Assembly (NCBI GenBank): GCA_964034945.1
Contig: OZ035962.1
Location: 10,615,789-10,679,788 of the forward strand
Direction: 5' to 3'
DNA from: Chrysopilus asiliformis
Taxonomy: Eukaryota; Arthropoda; Insecta; Diptera; Rhagionidae
DNA length: 64,000 nucleotides
The notes beneath the pieces were generated by a model. The model worked only from the letters and a program-made list of their open reading frames with translations. It searched no databases and was not told where the DNA came from. Shown here piece by piece: positions 22,361 to 34,983 of this stretch; position 1 is the stretch's first letter; each line of letters begins with the position of its first letter. Position numbers and translations under genes: made by a program.

Positions 22361-24793
22361 AATTTTATGGCTGCTGAGAGAATACACAAAAAAATGGGTA
22401 GGTATTTTCTCCAACACTACGCATAAAATACGCAAATGCGCAATCGGTAGTTTTATCTGGTTTCATGAATACCGGTATTGTATTTCTGATTTATCTAAAA
22501 TTCTTAATGGTGAAGTATCTGAAATTTTAAGATAAAAATTATTTGATAACCATGAAAAAACATCTTTTACACTACTTAAGGACAATCGGTATCCATGAGT
22601 AAAATAACTAGTTGATTTTTTATCAAACATTTTAATTCAATTTAATCACAACAATTTTTGATAGAGAAAGATAAAATCGAAGGATGCTGCCGTAACTTGA
22701 TTTCAATCAGATTAAACATGAATTACTCACTCGTTAAGATTTTGACCCAAATAACCATCACAATGTGCGAATTACACCCAATTTTTTATAGTTCAGGTTC
22801 CGGTCGAATGTTTATGAAAAATGTCCACCTTGACCGCATAAATCTTAATTTTCCTTTTGTTTTCCAAGTGCAACCTGTGAAGTCTGCTGGGTTAGCTATC
22901 AATAATCACCGACGAAAATTCTTCAAAAAGATTATTTTCTGATCTTTCAAGGCTGACAACATCATAATGTCACTTTAATTAGTTGAGAAAATGGATAAAT
23001 TTGAAAAAAATATCTAAAGCTCGGCAAAGTTCACTGAGCTTAGAAATCATAGTCAAAGATTTTGGTTGTATCTTTTAGATGAATTTCCCATCGCATAAAC
23101 CATTTTTATGTCCCCTTTAATAGACTGCTGCTGTTCGCAATTAAGAGAAAAATCTGCGGGATGTGCCGCCTCATTAATTCCATTCAAACTAGTTTCGAAT
23201 TAGTGATTTGGTTCCAACCGAATTAGTACAAAATTCAAGCTGGTATTGAAGACTCATTTTACAGTACCTACATGTCCAAGATTTCCTTAGTGATCATTAG
23301 GCTGGCGATCATTGAACATCATCACCTAACCAACCGTCAGATGTACAAAGTCACTGCCAAAAAATTTTCGTGAAAAAAAAAACAATCTTGAGACATTTCC
23401 CATATCGAAAGCCATTGCCACGGCTGATGTTAAGTTTGCGTTTCTAACGACTATCGATTTGAACACTATTTATATCCGCACAAGAAATTTGAGGTGATGA
23501 TGATCAATCGACAAAAAACGAACAAGGAACATATTTGGAAAAATACAAACAAATCGACATTAAAAGTCATCAAAGAATTTGATTCTTTGTTTTCGAACAC
23601 GAGGAAATATCAAAAACTATTAGACATGAACATAAACGCATCATAATAATTAACCTGATATACACCTGAAAAAAAAATTCAAAAAGTTTTTCCTTGGTTC
23701 CAGAAATAATTTTTTGTTTGGATTGTCATTAAAATGGTTCAGTGGCATTTTAAAAGATATAATAAAAATGTGTTTATTATACGTTAAGTCATCATATAAT
23801 TATCGTAATTCACATGTAACACAGTAGCACAACATATGTTTTAGGGGAAAAGCTTTAGGGGAAAATAATGAATCTTCGGTATATGTTATTAAGTAACCTT
23901 GAACGACACGTGCTTTAATCTCACTAATTTATTTCGAAGACGATGCACTCTTATATGGAAAATTACTCTTGTATGGTTCCAAATTAATATGATAGCATTT
24001 GATTAGAACTTGAGATTCTGAAAATTTTCCTAACTTAAAAACGATTGAAATGGGCGAAAATAATTGGTTGACTAATTGGTTGACATTCCGTAACTACCTT
24101 TTGTTTTATTAATTATTTCTACCGACAGTCAAAGCGCCATAATTTTAAATGAAAATGGATAAAAAAAAATTCCCAGTTGTCATTAAAAGTTTTTCTCTAA
24201 CTTTATTTAATTAATTTAAAAAAAAGATCCACTAACTGGAAGTTAATTGGATAATAACTGTTGGTTTAATTAAATTTTTGATTGACGTAAGAAAATGGTG
24301 AGATTCTCATTTATATTCTTTTCTAATTTGTTTTGCTGCTTATGCTGATAAATGCTGTCAGAATCTTCTTGATTTTTTTTTTGTTTGTTTAGTAAAGGCT
24401 TTATCCCACCTAAGGTCAAAGTGTCTTAAAATGTAAATGGTGAATTTCCATTGGCAAGAGAAAGATAAATACACTTTTTAGAAGAGAGTAACATGATAAG
24501 CTTGAGACCGATATTGCACTTAAAATTTCATTAGAGTTCTCGAATATAAGACCACATATGCTAAAAATTTGTTTTTACCTTTCAAAATTCGCATATTTAG
24601 GCTTTAAAACCAAATTTTGATATAGATTTTTGGGTGAACAAACGCATAGAAAGATTAAATATTCTTCTTAAGTCGTCTAACAATCTGTAAACGGTTTATA
24701 TCGGCTGTGATCAACACAAAACTTTTCTCTGCAATATTTTCATTTTGTCCCAAAAGTGAATGGATTTAGAAAAATTTTCAATAAAATATTTCA
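22361..24793. other. Non-coding intron
   Basis: AT-rich intron with no supported exon. A word CTTTATCCCACCTAAGGT near 24400 is shared in variant form with 38020 (inverted) and 61500, marking a low-copy repeat of unknown extent. Confidence 0.45.
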
Positions 24794-24795
24794 AT

Positions 24796-24926
24796 AAGTG
24801 CCGTTTGCACCAACAAAACTTAGCCACTTATGCACAACTTAAAAAAATTAAGTCGAAGAATTTCTACGGTTTAAGTAGGCTAACCACAACTTAATTTTTT
24901 AAGAATAATACGCGCAAACGGGCCTG
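24796..24926. repeat. Possible small MITE
   Basis: Starts AGTGCCGTTTGCACC and ends with the partly inverse GCGCAAACGGGCCT. Internally, CACAACTTAAAAAAATTAAG at 24833 is mirrored by CACAACTTAATTTTTTAAG at 24888. The arms are imperfect and no target duplication is seen, so this is tentative. Confidence 0.4.
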
Positions 24927-24993
24927 AGTCACTCAAATATTAAATCTGTTACTTCAATCATGATTGGGTTTTAGCCCTTAACACATCTATATA

Positions 24994-25229
24994 CAGTAAT
25001 CCCTCCAACTGCGCGGTTTCTAACTGCGCGGTTTCGCAACTGCGCGGTTAAGTTTTTAACACCAAAATTTCGATCTGCGCGGTAAAAATTTCGTTTTTTT
25101 ATAATTTTCGTTTAAAAAAACATGTTCCTAACCCCAAAATTTCATACAAGGTAGGGTTCACAGTGCGCGGTTTCGGTTTGCGCGTTCTTTTTATGGAACA
25201 TATCTACCGCGCAGTTGGAGGGATTACTG
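24994..25229. mobile_element. Pogo/Tigger-like MITE
   Basis: A 236-base element with terminal inverted repeats CAGTAATCCCTCCAACTGCG and its complement at the right end (CGCGCAGTTGGAGGGATTACTG), flanked by TA. The subterminal region repeats the word ACTGCGCGGTT three times on the left and GCGCGGTTTCGG on the right. The CAGTA start, TA target and iterated subterminal 'gcgcggt' words fit the pogo/Tigger group. No transposase remains. Confidence 0.85.
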
Positions 25230-25231
25230 TA

Positions 25232-26573
25232 TATAAAAATGGAGCTTTGTTTGTTTGTTGGTCTGTTTGAGATCACAAAACTCAAAAACTACTGGACCGA
25301 TTTTTACGCGGTTTTTTGCAAAATGATCTGTGTTGCCAAGAGCAGCTATGTTATATTTTCAAAATTCGAAACGGAAGGTCCTGAAAGAATAACACAAATA
25401 TCCTTTTTCACGTTTTTTCCAGAAAAAATCACTCGAAAATCAGAATTTCTTTAATGAAAAACTTAGTTTTGAATCGGATAATTTGATTCATCACTAAAAG
25501 TGAAAATCTGCAACAAATAAAAAGCATTTCAATTTCCAACTCTTCAAACTTGATCAAATCAGCACCGTAAAATCAAAATTAAAATCTCAAACCTTTTTTT
25601 TTACCGAAACTCCTTCAAACGCAAACATTTGCGTACTTGCATACTGACAATTTTACGAGTATATCCCAGTGGGATGGTAACAACTTGAAGATCGTTAAAC
25701 AAATCATAAAATATTGCTTTTAATTGTGCAAAGTGAAAACAGAACGAGGTAATATGACAAACGAAATGTTGTTAAATTGAAATCGTTGAAGGCAGTTATC
25801 GAAAGAGAAATACGAAAGACTTAAGCGATGAACCCGATGAACTTATTTTGGTTTGTCATAATATTCGAATTAATTGCATGTTGTTTTCGTATTGTTTTGC
25901 TAAAATGTTTTTTATTATTGTAATTGTTGGTTTAAAACGACTACGCCTTGATAACCTGTACCCAAATTTTCCATTAGAAAAAGAAAGTGTAATTTTTGTT
26001 TGTTTTATTGTGATTGGTTACTGCCTTTTTAATCTAAAATTGAAAATATTGCAGGTACTTTTATGTCGAGTATTGTGAATGTTTTTCAGGGGGTGTTTCA
26101 CTCCATTATGATTGAAATAGTGTGCCAAATTCGGTATTCTGTGTAACAATTTTGATTAAATTCAGTTGTCATCACTGATAACCTTTTAATAATTGAAAAT
26201 ATGATTTTGATTGTCTGTGAGCCATTAATCCAGTTAACCAATGTCTGAAAAAGGAAGCCAGATTTTATCATTATTTATTCAAGTTGTGAATTAAAATTTT
26301 TGGTTGCTCTTTCGCGAGTTTGTATGAAGCAAAACTTGTTGTAATTCAATGTGATTTAAATTTAGATTAAAAGTCTTGAAAAGAAATATGAAATTTTAAA
26401 ATTTACGTCAACTCATACTCGATTTGTATGGAGGTCGGAAGTTAACTCTGATTGTTCATTTTTGATTGTTAAACATCTAAAAAAGTTATCCGCTTATTTT
26501 GTAGCAATAGCGCCCGTTTGGCGGGGGGAGTGGAAAAGGGTTTCCAAAGGGAATGCAAAAACCCCGCGATGTT
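25232..26573. other. Non-coding intron
   Basis: No supported exon. The frame at 25215-25454 includes 'tggagctttgtttgtttgttggtctgtttgagatcacaaaactcaaaaactactggaccgatttttacg', phrasing typical of dispersed repeats next to MITEs rather than of genes. Confidence 0.45.
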
Positions 26574-26811
26574 AGGCGCCGTTTACATCCGACACTATGA
26601 TTTCACAGCCATGTAAACTACGACACAAAATTTATTCCTGAAACACGTTCGAACCCGGATTTTTTCATTCAACACAGCCGGAATTAATTTAAATTTGACA
26701 ACTTTTGCTAGGTGAATTTATTCTGCGATAGATTAATAAAATTCGTGGAATAAATTGTGTACAACATTCGCGGAGAAATTCAAGAAAAAATCGCAGGTGT
26801 AAACGGGGACT
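26574..26811. mobile_element. MITE with GGCGCCGTTTACA ends
   Basis: The left end GGCGCCGTTTACATCCG and right end CAGGTGTAAACGGGGAC are imperfect inverted repeats. The interior words CAACTTTTGCTAGGTGAATT and TTCTGCGATAGAT, and the right end CGCGGAGAAATTCAAGAAAA, recur in the same order at 62230-62403, which establishes a repeat family. No coding capacity. Confidence 0.7.
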
Positions 26812-27992
26812 TATTCAGAAAGAATTCAACACCTTAGCGCAGAATTTTCTGTCATTCCTGTTTTAATCAGTTAAAAATTCGCCGATTGGGAATGCGAATG
26901 GCTTACAAATTTTCCAGATGACCAAAAAATACCTAAGAATCCATAGTTTTGACCGATTAGCTTGAAATTTTGGTGCATGGCCTCTTCAAGGAAGGGACCT
27001 ACGAGATAAGTGAAAACTTTGTTTACAAATTGTCCGTACCATAAGCTCGAATATAGAGCCGATTTCACATTTTCTGGTTTTATATTTGTAACAACAAACA
27101 TAAAAAAAATTCGACTGATATTTTATATTATTATTATATAATTTTTTATTCAAATTATATACCGGAAAAACTAACAATTCTGTCACCTGTCACAGCTACA
27201 GGTATCATATTAAAAAAATGTCAATCAATTTAATTAGGAGGACTGAGTTAATGTCTGTACAACATATGCAACTTATAACTTATTATTAACAACTCGAAAA
27301 AATTAATTATGAAGCCCAGTGAGCGTTAAATTACTACATCGAGCATAACAAATGAAGGTAAGCGACTTTGAAACTTTCACTCATAGTTAGGCGAATATAA
27401 TTTGCTTGCTAGGTGCAAATTAAATAAAAATCTCTCACAATTTCAACCTCAGGTGGTGACAGTAATTTTTACTTCCACTTTTAACATTCTTGTTATTTGT
27501 CACCTCATATCAAAATGTCGTCGCGAACAATTTTGTCTCCTGTGGATTGAATTTTTTTTGTCTTACGCGACGTGAAATATTTTCACACCACATATGTGTT
27601 GTTTTTTTATTACTGTAACCTAATTAAATCCTCCAAGATTCGTTTTCAGGTATATTTGAAGCCAATATTCAAGTAAGAAATGTTGTTTACGCCACAATTT
27701 TAGTATTTAATTTGTTAAATATATCGGTGAGTGCTGCTATTAGACAAACTATCAAACTATTTTACAGCCACCTTAAAATAGAAAACAAGATTAATGGCGA
27801 CAATGATGTTTTATACGTAAAAAGGAAAAATGGTCCACTCTAGAAATAACATGTACTTGATGTAAATCTCAAGATCTGATCTGGTTCAATTCCCAGGCGT
27901 AATTTTGCCCATAGTTAGCGATGGACACTTGCCGATTTACGGGCTTCTTGTGCAAGCGTTCACGTTGAAATATTCGCGCGTTTGCCTATTGG
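26812..27992. other. Non-coding intron
   Basis: No exon or repeat boundary supported. Confidence 0.45.
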
Positions 27993-28512
27993 TAGGGTGA
28001 CAATATTTTTTTTTGATCATTCCGGGCCAAGATAAACAACAAATTTTATATAGAAAATAAAACTTGATGGAAAACGAGGGAAAAAAAATTATAAATTTGC
28101 GCCGCAGACGAAATTTCTTAAACAGAATGCGGCGCAAGTATTTAAATCAAGAAACACACAGTCCCCTGCGAAACTAACTAAAATTTTCGCGGTTTTTATG
28201 TTTTATAAATAATTGCAATGGGAATTGTAAAAATACCAATAAAGATCAATGCGCCGCAGGCCAAATATTTTGAGAGAACGCGTTTTTTCTGGACAATTGT
28301 TGAAAAAATACGCCGCCGGCGGGAAAAAATGGAATCAACCTCCAGCCAAAAAAGAGCATATTTTTCATATTTAGTGATCGTTTTTTCTAGCGTTTGAAAA
28401 ACTATCACACTAATTTGAAAAATCCGGGATAAAAGTTCAGTTTCCGGGACTCCGGGACAACATCTCTAAATCCGGCACTGTCCCATCCATTCCGGGATGT
28501 ATGGTCACCCTA
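27993..28512. mobile_element. hAT-like non-autonomous element, 520 bp copy
   Basis: Begins TAGGGTGACAATA and ends with the inverse TATGGTCACCCTA, the same terminal words as the element at 50109-51014. Contains the family hallmarks: ATTCCGGG near both ends, TGCGGCGCAAGTA and GCGCCGCAGGCC words, and the phrase TTTGAAAAATCCGGGAT before 'ccgggacaacat'. The eight bases outside each end do not match, so the target duplication has decayed or one flank was rearranged. Confidence 0.75.
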
Positions 28513-31406
28513 CTGCCGAGGTGAATGCTGATCTCAGTTGTCGCATAAATTCCACTTGTCTTTTGAAAACAGAACCTTAATCCCAAAGTGAAACCAAGTG
28601 AACCTTATAACTGAATATATGCATATCTTATGGTAATAAAATATTTTAAACATATATCCAAGACTTGGCTTCAACTGCCTGAATTCAGTGGTCGTGTTCA
28701 AGAGTTTTGCATTTCTCTGTAATAAACAAGACAACCGCTTAAGACCCGTTATTAATATAATAAATATTTCTTTCTAACCACGTAACTAACGATATATGAT
28801 TTTCCTATTCAATATCTGCTGCTTAAATGGGTATCCACTTACTCGTATATATCATTCAGGTAAAAAAGTATCCAGGGGACGTGTTTATTAAACTGTTTTT
28901 CGATTTTTTTTGTGGCTGAATTGAGCTTTAATGTATCTAAAAGAAATATGAAACTAGAATTTCAATTTGGTTTGTGGTCATTTTTATTTTATTTTTATCA
29001 AATTCTGTTAATTTGATATTATTGGCTTCTAGTGAATATCGAATTATCGTCATTCGATAGTTTATAAGGTTTAAATTAGATATAATGCATAACGAGTTAA
29101 TATCGTTAAGATTTTAAAATTAATGTGAACAATTTTCTGCAGGACAAGTTGGGAATGAATAATTGAATTGACCTATAGATCGGTTACCTATTTTTTTTGT
29201 GTTAATTCCGGACAAGATGAACAGAAAGAGGGTGGGGGCGGTGAAAGGTAACTACATGTTTTATATTTCAAACTAAGAGCTTCGTCCTTAAACTCTATCC
29301 ACGGGTAGGACTTTCACCGTCCCATTCCTGTCAGCCTGTGGCCTTTCCTTCTTGTCGGCCTTACCTGTTACAGACAATTTTTTAAGAAAATTGGACCATC
29401 ATGCCAAGATTTTGATTTATTAATGGCATCAACACAAACAATCTCTGAAAGTTTCAGTTAGTAATTTCAACGCATTTTGTTAGTGGTTGTTAACATGAGT
29501 TAGAAGGTATGTGGCGGGGAACCTTGGATCGACTTATGACCTAAAACATGCCCCTTGATTCCAGTACGCTCCCCTGAAAATTTCCTCCTAATCGGTTCAG
29601 TGTTTTTGAAGTTATATGCGAACCGACAGGAAAACAGAAAGCGATTCAAATTTATTTTTATTACACGTTTCAAGTATATTTTTATTATGAGTTTAAAGGC
29701 TTTGAAAAATACAGTCGCTAAATAAATACCTTATTTAGTTTCGCTAAATAGGGTAGTAAACCAGGTACAACATTGTTTTTTCTTCAGATCCGTATTTCCA
29801 TTAAAACCTATAATACCTATAGCAATATCTGAAATCAGTTTATCCTAAGTCAATATTGACTGAATCGAATGATGAAACATATTTTGTGTAGCAATATTCC
29901 GGAAAAACATAAGAGAAATACATAGAATGAACATATTTTCAGATTTTTCCTTTACCACAAATTGATGAAATCAGAACCCAATCAATCCTGTACCTAAATT
30001 TATAAAATATAATTACAATCACGATGCACAATGAAAGTCATAAATCTTGGTTTAAAAAAAAACCTAAAACAAAAATTTAAAATCGTGGAATGAGAAATTT
30101 ATCATTTCAACAAGTACTTACCGGAATAATTATACGGTAGGAAAAGGCAATCCATCAGATGGAAAAGCTGTCTATTAGGCTAGCCACTGTTATACAAAAC
30201 CACGACAATAACTTATTGTGGTTTTCAAAATTCATACAAAAATTACCAAATGGGGAGAAAGGTCTTCCCGCTCGGTAAATGGCAGTAGTGTTGCAGAGTT
30301 TTCAGGAAGTTAGAAAAATCGTACACCAACTTGATTAAAAACATTAAATAACTTGTGTTTAAATTTGATTTTCAATACTGATGATTGGCATTCAAACTCT
30401 ACGTCGCGTCGCGAAGTGGTGTAAGGGTTACAAAAGACTTAAGTGAGGAACTCTTAAGTACTCTACAGTGAAGTAAACTAAGCGAGTGAAAAAGGGAAGT
30501 TAAATTTTATTGGAGCAACATTTTGATTGATGACTTTGGGATTCTTTTCGTTTTATTTCATGTCATTATCGCGGTGGGATTTTAGTTGTTACTCTAAAGA
30601 CGCAACATTAGCCAATTTGGTAATAGTTGAAATGCGAAAATTGAAGAGAAGAAAGAAACAGCCAGGCAAGTAGACACAAAAAAAAGTTCAGTATAATGGT
30701 TAAATGGCAGAAATGTTCAACTTAATGAAGTTTTAGTCACTTTAAGATTACCTGAATGAAAATTGTAACAGGTCAATGGTCTTTTGTTGAATTCAATTAC
30801 ATTCAACACACGCTGTTGGTGTTCTCTTATGTAAGATGTTTTGGCATCTCCAATGAACCGCCTCTGATAAACACTTAAATTAGCTGAAAAGCTTTTATTA
30901 TTGCAAAGGGGTTCTTATATAGATTAACGCTGAACTGTCGAGATTTGTGTAATGTGCCAAATCAAAAGTGTTTTTCATGTTTTTAAAAATAGAAAGGGTT
31001 TTAATTTCAAATATTATTGGGCCATCTGTATATTGATTAAATCTTTAAACCACTAATTTCGAATTTTTCCACAACAACCTTTAAGATGACTGCGTAAAAC
31101 AACGTCGCATTGGATTATCAAAAGTCGCAATAGAAAAAAAATTCGAAAAAAAAAATACAAAAAATCATGAGGAAACTTTTCACATTTGAAAAATGACTGC
31201 GTACGACACTACAGGGTTTTTTTTTAACCCTTTCAGTACCTATTTTGTTCTATGGGGATTAAAAATACTCTCTATACAAATTAATGATGTTTAAGCTATT
31301 AGTATTCATTTAAAACAAAAAAAAAATTTTAATTTTTCTTAAATTACGTCCACTGTAGTCCAGCTTTTTACTCAAAAAATCAAAATTGGGTCACAAATGC
31401 ATTTAA
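28513..31406. other. Non-coding intron
   Basis: Mostly AT-rich DNA without exons. A fragment of the tandem theme of 17705-18265 ('aatcggttcagtg') is near 29595. A lone TTAACCCTTTCAGTACC near 31226 resembles the left end of the MITE at 31407 and may be the remnant of a second copy. Confidence 0.45.
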
Positions 31407-31517
31407 CCCTTTCAGTCACCACGTACACTATAGTGTGCACACTTTCTACCAAGTCAAGTTATGAGTTATGGCTTCTGAAAAGTGTGTACACTATAGTGTA
31501 CGTGGTGACTGAAAGGG
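31407..31517. mobile_element. piggyBac-like MITE, TTAA target
   Basis: A 111-base element flanked on both sides by TTAA (31403-31406 and 31518-31521). The arms are inverted over about 35 bases: CCCTTTCAGTCACCACGTAC then 'actatagtgtg', and the complement at the right. TTAA targets and CCCT termini are characteristic of the piggyBac superfamily. It is far too short to encode a transposase. Confidence 0.88.
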
Positions 31518-31599
31518 TTAAAGATACGGACGTAGTTTTGAAGTTTATTGTCCGTCCAAAAATGTCACCCGAGGTGTAGTCATAACAAAAGTTTTGCCC

Positions 31600-32050
31600 G
31601 GCGGCATATCTCCCTTTATTGGTACTTTTACAATTTCAGTTGCAACTATTTATGAAACGTGAAAAATTTAAGTAATTTTCATTTGGGACTATTCTATTTA
31701 AAAAAATTTCACCTGCGGCGCACATTTATTTATTGATTTTCCCCGCTTTGATTTCTCGCTTTTTTCGATCGTATTTTCACTTTCCCATTGTATTATTGAT
31801 TCATTATTTATTTATTTTTCATTTTGTACTTTTTAATTTATATCTAACGTACGTAAATTTAAGTTTTCGCCCAGGTAATGTTTTTTTCCACATAAGATTT
31901 TATGTTTCATTGTTGTACCGTTTCAAGACCCTTCCTCCTCGTCCTACTCCCGCACATGAATACGACTTTGAAGCAATATTTGACCACCCTTAAATTTGTA
32001 TAGTCTATGAGAACTGCTCTGTATGGGCGATAGTAAATAAATAAAAATAA
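31600..32050. repeat. hAT-like family remnant
   Basis: Words CCCGGCGGCATATCTCCC, 'tttacaatttcagttgcaactatttatgaaacgtg' and TTTCACCTGCGGCGCACATT occur in the same order as at 61895-62090. Both ends are lost. The frame 31733-31993 is a reading of this remnant. Confidence 0.6.
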
Positions 32051-34054
32051 AAAATAAAATACTCCCTTTACACGAACTGTAAACATTTCCGCGCTAATCT
32101 TAGATAAGAAAATCGAAAAATTTGCAAGCCCTGGAACAATATTTTTGAAGATATCTAGACTGTTCTACGCTCATAAAGTATATACTTCCATGCTTGACGG
32201 ATTTTTAAACTGAAGAACAGTTTTCCCATGTGAACCCAATAATTTTCTACTCATATTAACATATTTTCGTTTAAATATATTCTAAAATCTTTTGTTTGTT
32301 TTCCTGATTTCTTGCATTCAACTTTCGTACGGCTATTAGAATAATAATTTTCGCAAAAGTTTTTTCTTATTGGTTTGTCTGTGCAATAAATAAATGGCCT
32401 GTAGCTACTTTGACTATTAATTTACTTCCTGATGAGGATAGATAGACAGTCATCATTAACATCCACTGATTGAGACCATTTGATAGGCAGCCAGTAATTT
32501 AAAATTTCCTTTTAGCAGTTTCCTCGTTTTCCCATTTTAAAATGCGCGTAATCAAGGCAAAGTCTATGTTTTAGTTGGCACCTTTCTACCTGAATTACAC
32601 GACGACGTGACTACTTGCGAAACAAACTAAGATCGGACTTCTTCCTAGATCGATGGGATTAGTCGATGGTGAAGAGTTGGCCCATAATAGGAACAGCTGA
32701 TGGTTTCAAGGTATAAAATGTGCATAAAAGCAGCGCCCACTGATGGATATTTCCGTAAGAAAAGTGAATTCATTATGCGCAAGTAAATATGATTTCGTAA
32801 CGCTTTAACGGCAAATACACTATCGTAACACGTAGTCGCAATAGTACTCGTAGATACGGGAGTTTTCGATTAAATCTTCCATTGGTTTTATCTTTGTCTG
32901 GACGTGTACCCGACTAGCACCAAATGCGAAAGAAAAACAATCTTTTTTCGTGTCCATATTGGACGAAGTCATCTTCATTCATGGCCGCGCGGGCCGTCGG
33001 CCAAGGAGCAGAGTTGGCATCTTGAAGCCAACGCAAAATGCCGAGTAATGCACGCGTGTCATATTGAAGCATTGCACAAAAATGGAAAACTTCTAGACTC
33101 GACTATGGCGCGTCTTGTCGGATTCTTCGCGGAGGGTCTTTCAAACACCGGAACAATTTATTTACCTTGCGCCTACGTGCAGAATAATTAAATGGTAAAG
33201 TCCATGAGGTGAGTTTTTCATTTTGTATATGCATACTATTTGCGAGGTATGCCAGTTCTCGTACATATTCTCCTCATTTGTTGTTTTTTTTCTGTTTCGT
33301 TGGAAAAGTGTGTTTAATCGCTTTTTTAGAAAGAATAATTCCCATTGTCAGAGTGCGGTGGGGCTTTGGGAATCCGGCCAGAGTCGTGCTTGTTGTCTTA
33401 GCTTTGTATTTGTTGTCGTTTTTTTTCACTTCGAATTGACACAGTTCCATGAGAAAACGTGAATGGACTGCAGACTCCAATGGCACTCAAAACATATTCT
33501 CTTCGCATCTGACCATAGGCACTGAAGATATGCGCTCCGAAGATATTTGCATAAGATACGTAGGATACAAACTACACACCATGTGGAATGATGCAAGCAA
33601 AATTATTCGAATTTGTATGGAAATTCAAAGATCATTTAACAGAATTCGCTGTTGGAAAAAGTCACTTTGAATAATTACTTTGGTAAGCAATCGGATTGAC
33701 CTGTAATCGTAAAAATGAATCCAAACACGTTCGTTTGAGTTATATATGATCTCGTCGTAAGCCATAGTAAATTGATATTAAAACTTTACTTGTAGTTAAA
33801 AGAGTCATATATTGAGGTAGAATTAATGATCGATGCAAAAGACTGGTACAAGACTTGTGGTTGAAGTGAACGCGTGAGATTATGAAATAAAAAAGTATTT
33901 TTTTCTGTTTCGAAAACTACTAACAGCGCATGCTATGTTGCAGTTTGTTGTAAATGGATTTTTTTCTGCCATAAAATTCTTCGATTGAAATCATACTGGT
34001 ATAGAGAATACGATATCTCGGGAACAAATTGAGTTACAGGTTTGAAATTTCTCG
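32051..34054. other. Low-repeat stretch with possible 5' exon
   Basis: 32550-33210 is richer in GC than its surroundings and free of the repeats seen elsewhere. It has a TATAAAA at 32711-32717, an open frame 32904-33191 without recognisable similarity, and a donor-like sequence (ATGAG followed by GTGAGT) at 33205-33214. This could be an alternative promoter and first exon, but nothing proves transcription. 33215-34054 shows nothing supported. Confidence 0.3.
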
Positions 34055-34271
34055 TACACCGGAAAAAGTGATTAGTAAATTCACCTACAATTTTCGTTGA
34101 TTTTCAGCCAGCTACAAAAAATGAGATAAACTACCGACAACAGTGATCTACTAAAATGTAGATAATTTATCTAATCAGACCAAGTTATTGTCTACTTTTG
34201 TCAGTGGTTCATCTATTTTTTTGTAGTTGGCTAAATTGTAGGTGAATTTACTAATCAATTTTTTCTGTGTA
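34055..34271. mobile_element. MITE with about 39-base inverted repeats
   Basis: The left arm TACACCGGAAAAAGTGATTA then 'gtaaattcacctacaatttt' is mirrored by the right arm AAATTGTAGGTGAATTTACT then 'aatcaattttttctgtgta'. Further inward, AGCCAGCTACAAAAAATGAG pairs with TTTTTTTGTAGTTGGCT. Total 217 bases, almost a full hairpin. Target duplication uncertain. Its ACAC.GGAAAAA ends resemble those of the 22141 and 56751 elements. Confidence 0.82.
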
Positions 34272-34789
34272 GTTCTTTATTTATTTTTATTTTTTTGGCT
34301 ACAGGTTTCGCTTCTGATCATTTTGTAGTTCGACTTCTCCCGTCGACCGTATTGTAGCGGAAAACCGGAAAATCGGAAAGTTTTGATTTGTTCTTTCATT
34401 TTCTGATGTGACCAATACCAAAGTTCCTACAGTAATTCCACAGAGTTTTTTTTTAGCAGTAATTAATGTTACACGAAGTAGTGGAATAGGGGGTGAGGAG
34501 AAAAGCAAGCTTTGCATGGATATATTTTAAAAATCTTCTTTTATTCTCGTGTGACTAAAATTTGTCTAGTGGTTTTGGAATTCAGTTTGTCAGACTATGT
34601 ACCAAATTTCTCAAAAACTACTGGAGCTAGAGCCACGCAATTTTACAGACAGGTTTGATCCTAGAATGGGGCTATGTAGCCAAATTTTGGTGAAAATCCG
34701 ATAACCGGAAGTAACCAAAATGGCGGTTTTTTAAAAATACAGATTTTGTATAAGAAAATCATGTGTTGTTCACATCAGACATTTTTTTC

Positions 34790-34916
34790 TAGCGTTTCAC
34801 AAATTGTAACACTAATTTGAAAAATCCGGGACCAAAGTTTAGTTTACGGAACACCTGGATAACATGCCTAAATCCGGGACACTTCTGGCCATTCCGGGAT
34901 GGACGATTAGCCTAAT
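34790..34916. repeat. hAT-like family 3' end fragment
   Basis: Carries 'ctagcgtttcacaaattgtaacactaatttgaaaaatccgggac', 'cgggacacttctggccattccgggatgga' and 'gattagccta', aligning with 28385-28512. Only the terminal about 130 bases are recognisable, and the terminal GGTCACCCTA has decayed to CGATTAGCCTA. Confidence 0.65.
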
Positions 34917-34983
34917 TATAACTAAACACACAATCTCTCTTATAACTAAACACACACTCTCTATTATAACTAAACACACAAGC
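34914..34983. repeat. Three-copy tandem of about 24 bases
   Basis: TATAACTAAACACACAATCT, TATAACTAAACACACACTCT and TATAACTAAACACACAAGCT follow one another, abutting the hAT-like fragment on its left. A small local duplication. Confidence 0.8.

Noticed and set aside
27648..27680. 23-base mini-exon between TTTTCAG and GTAAGA
   Set aside because: It would convert phase 1 to phase 0 and no matching next exon is seen; probably chance.
32904..33191. 95-residue frame as a protein gene
   Set aside because: No similarity recognised and no splice or start context that decides it; kept only as part of a possible untranslated first exon.
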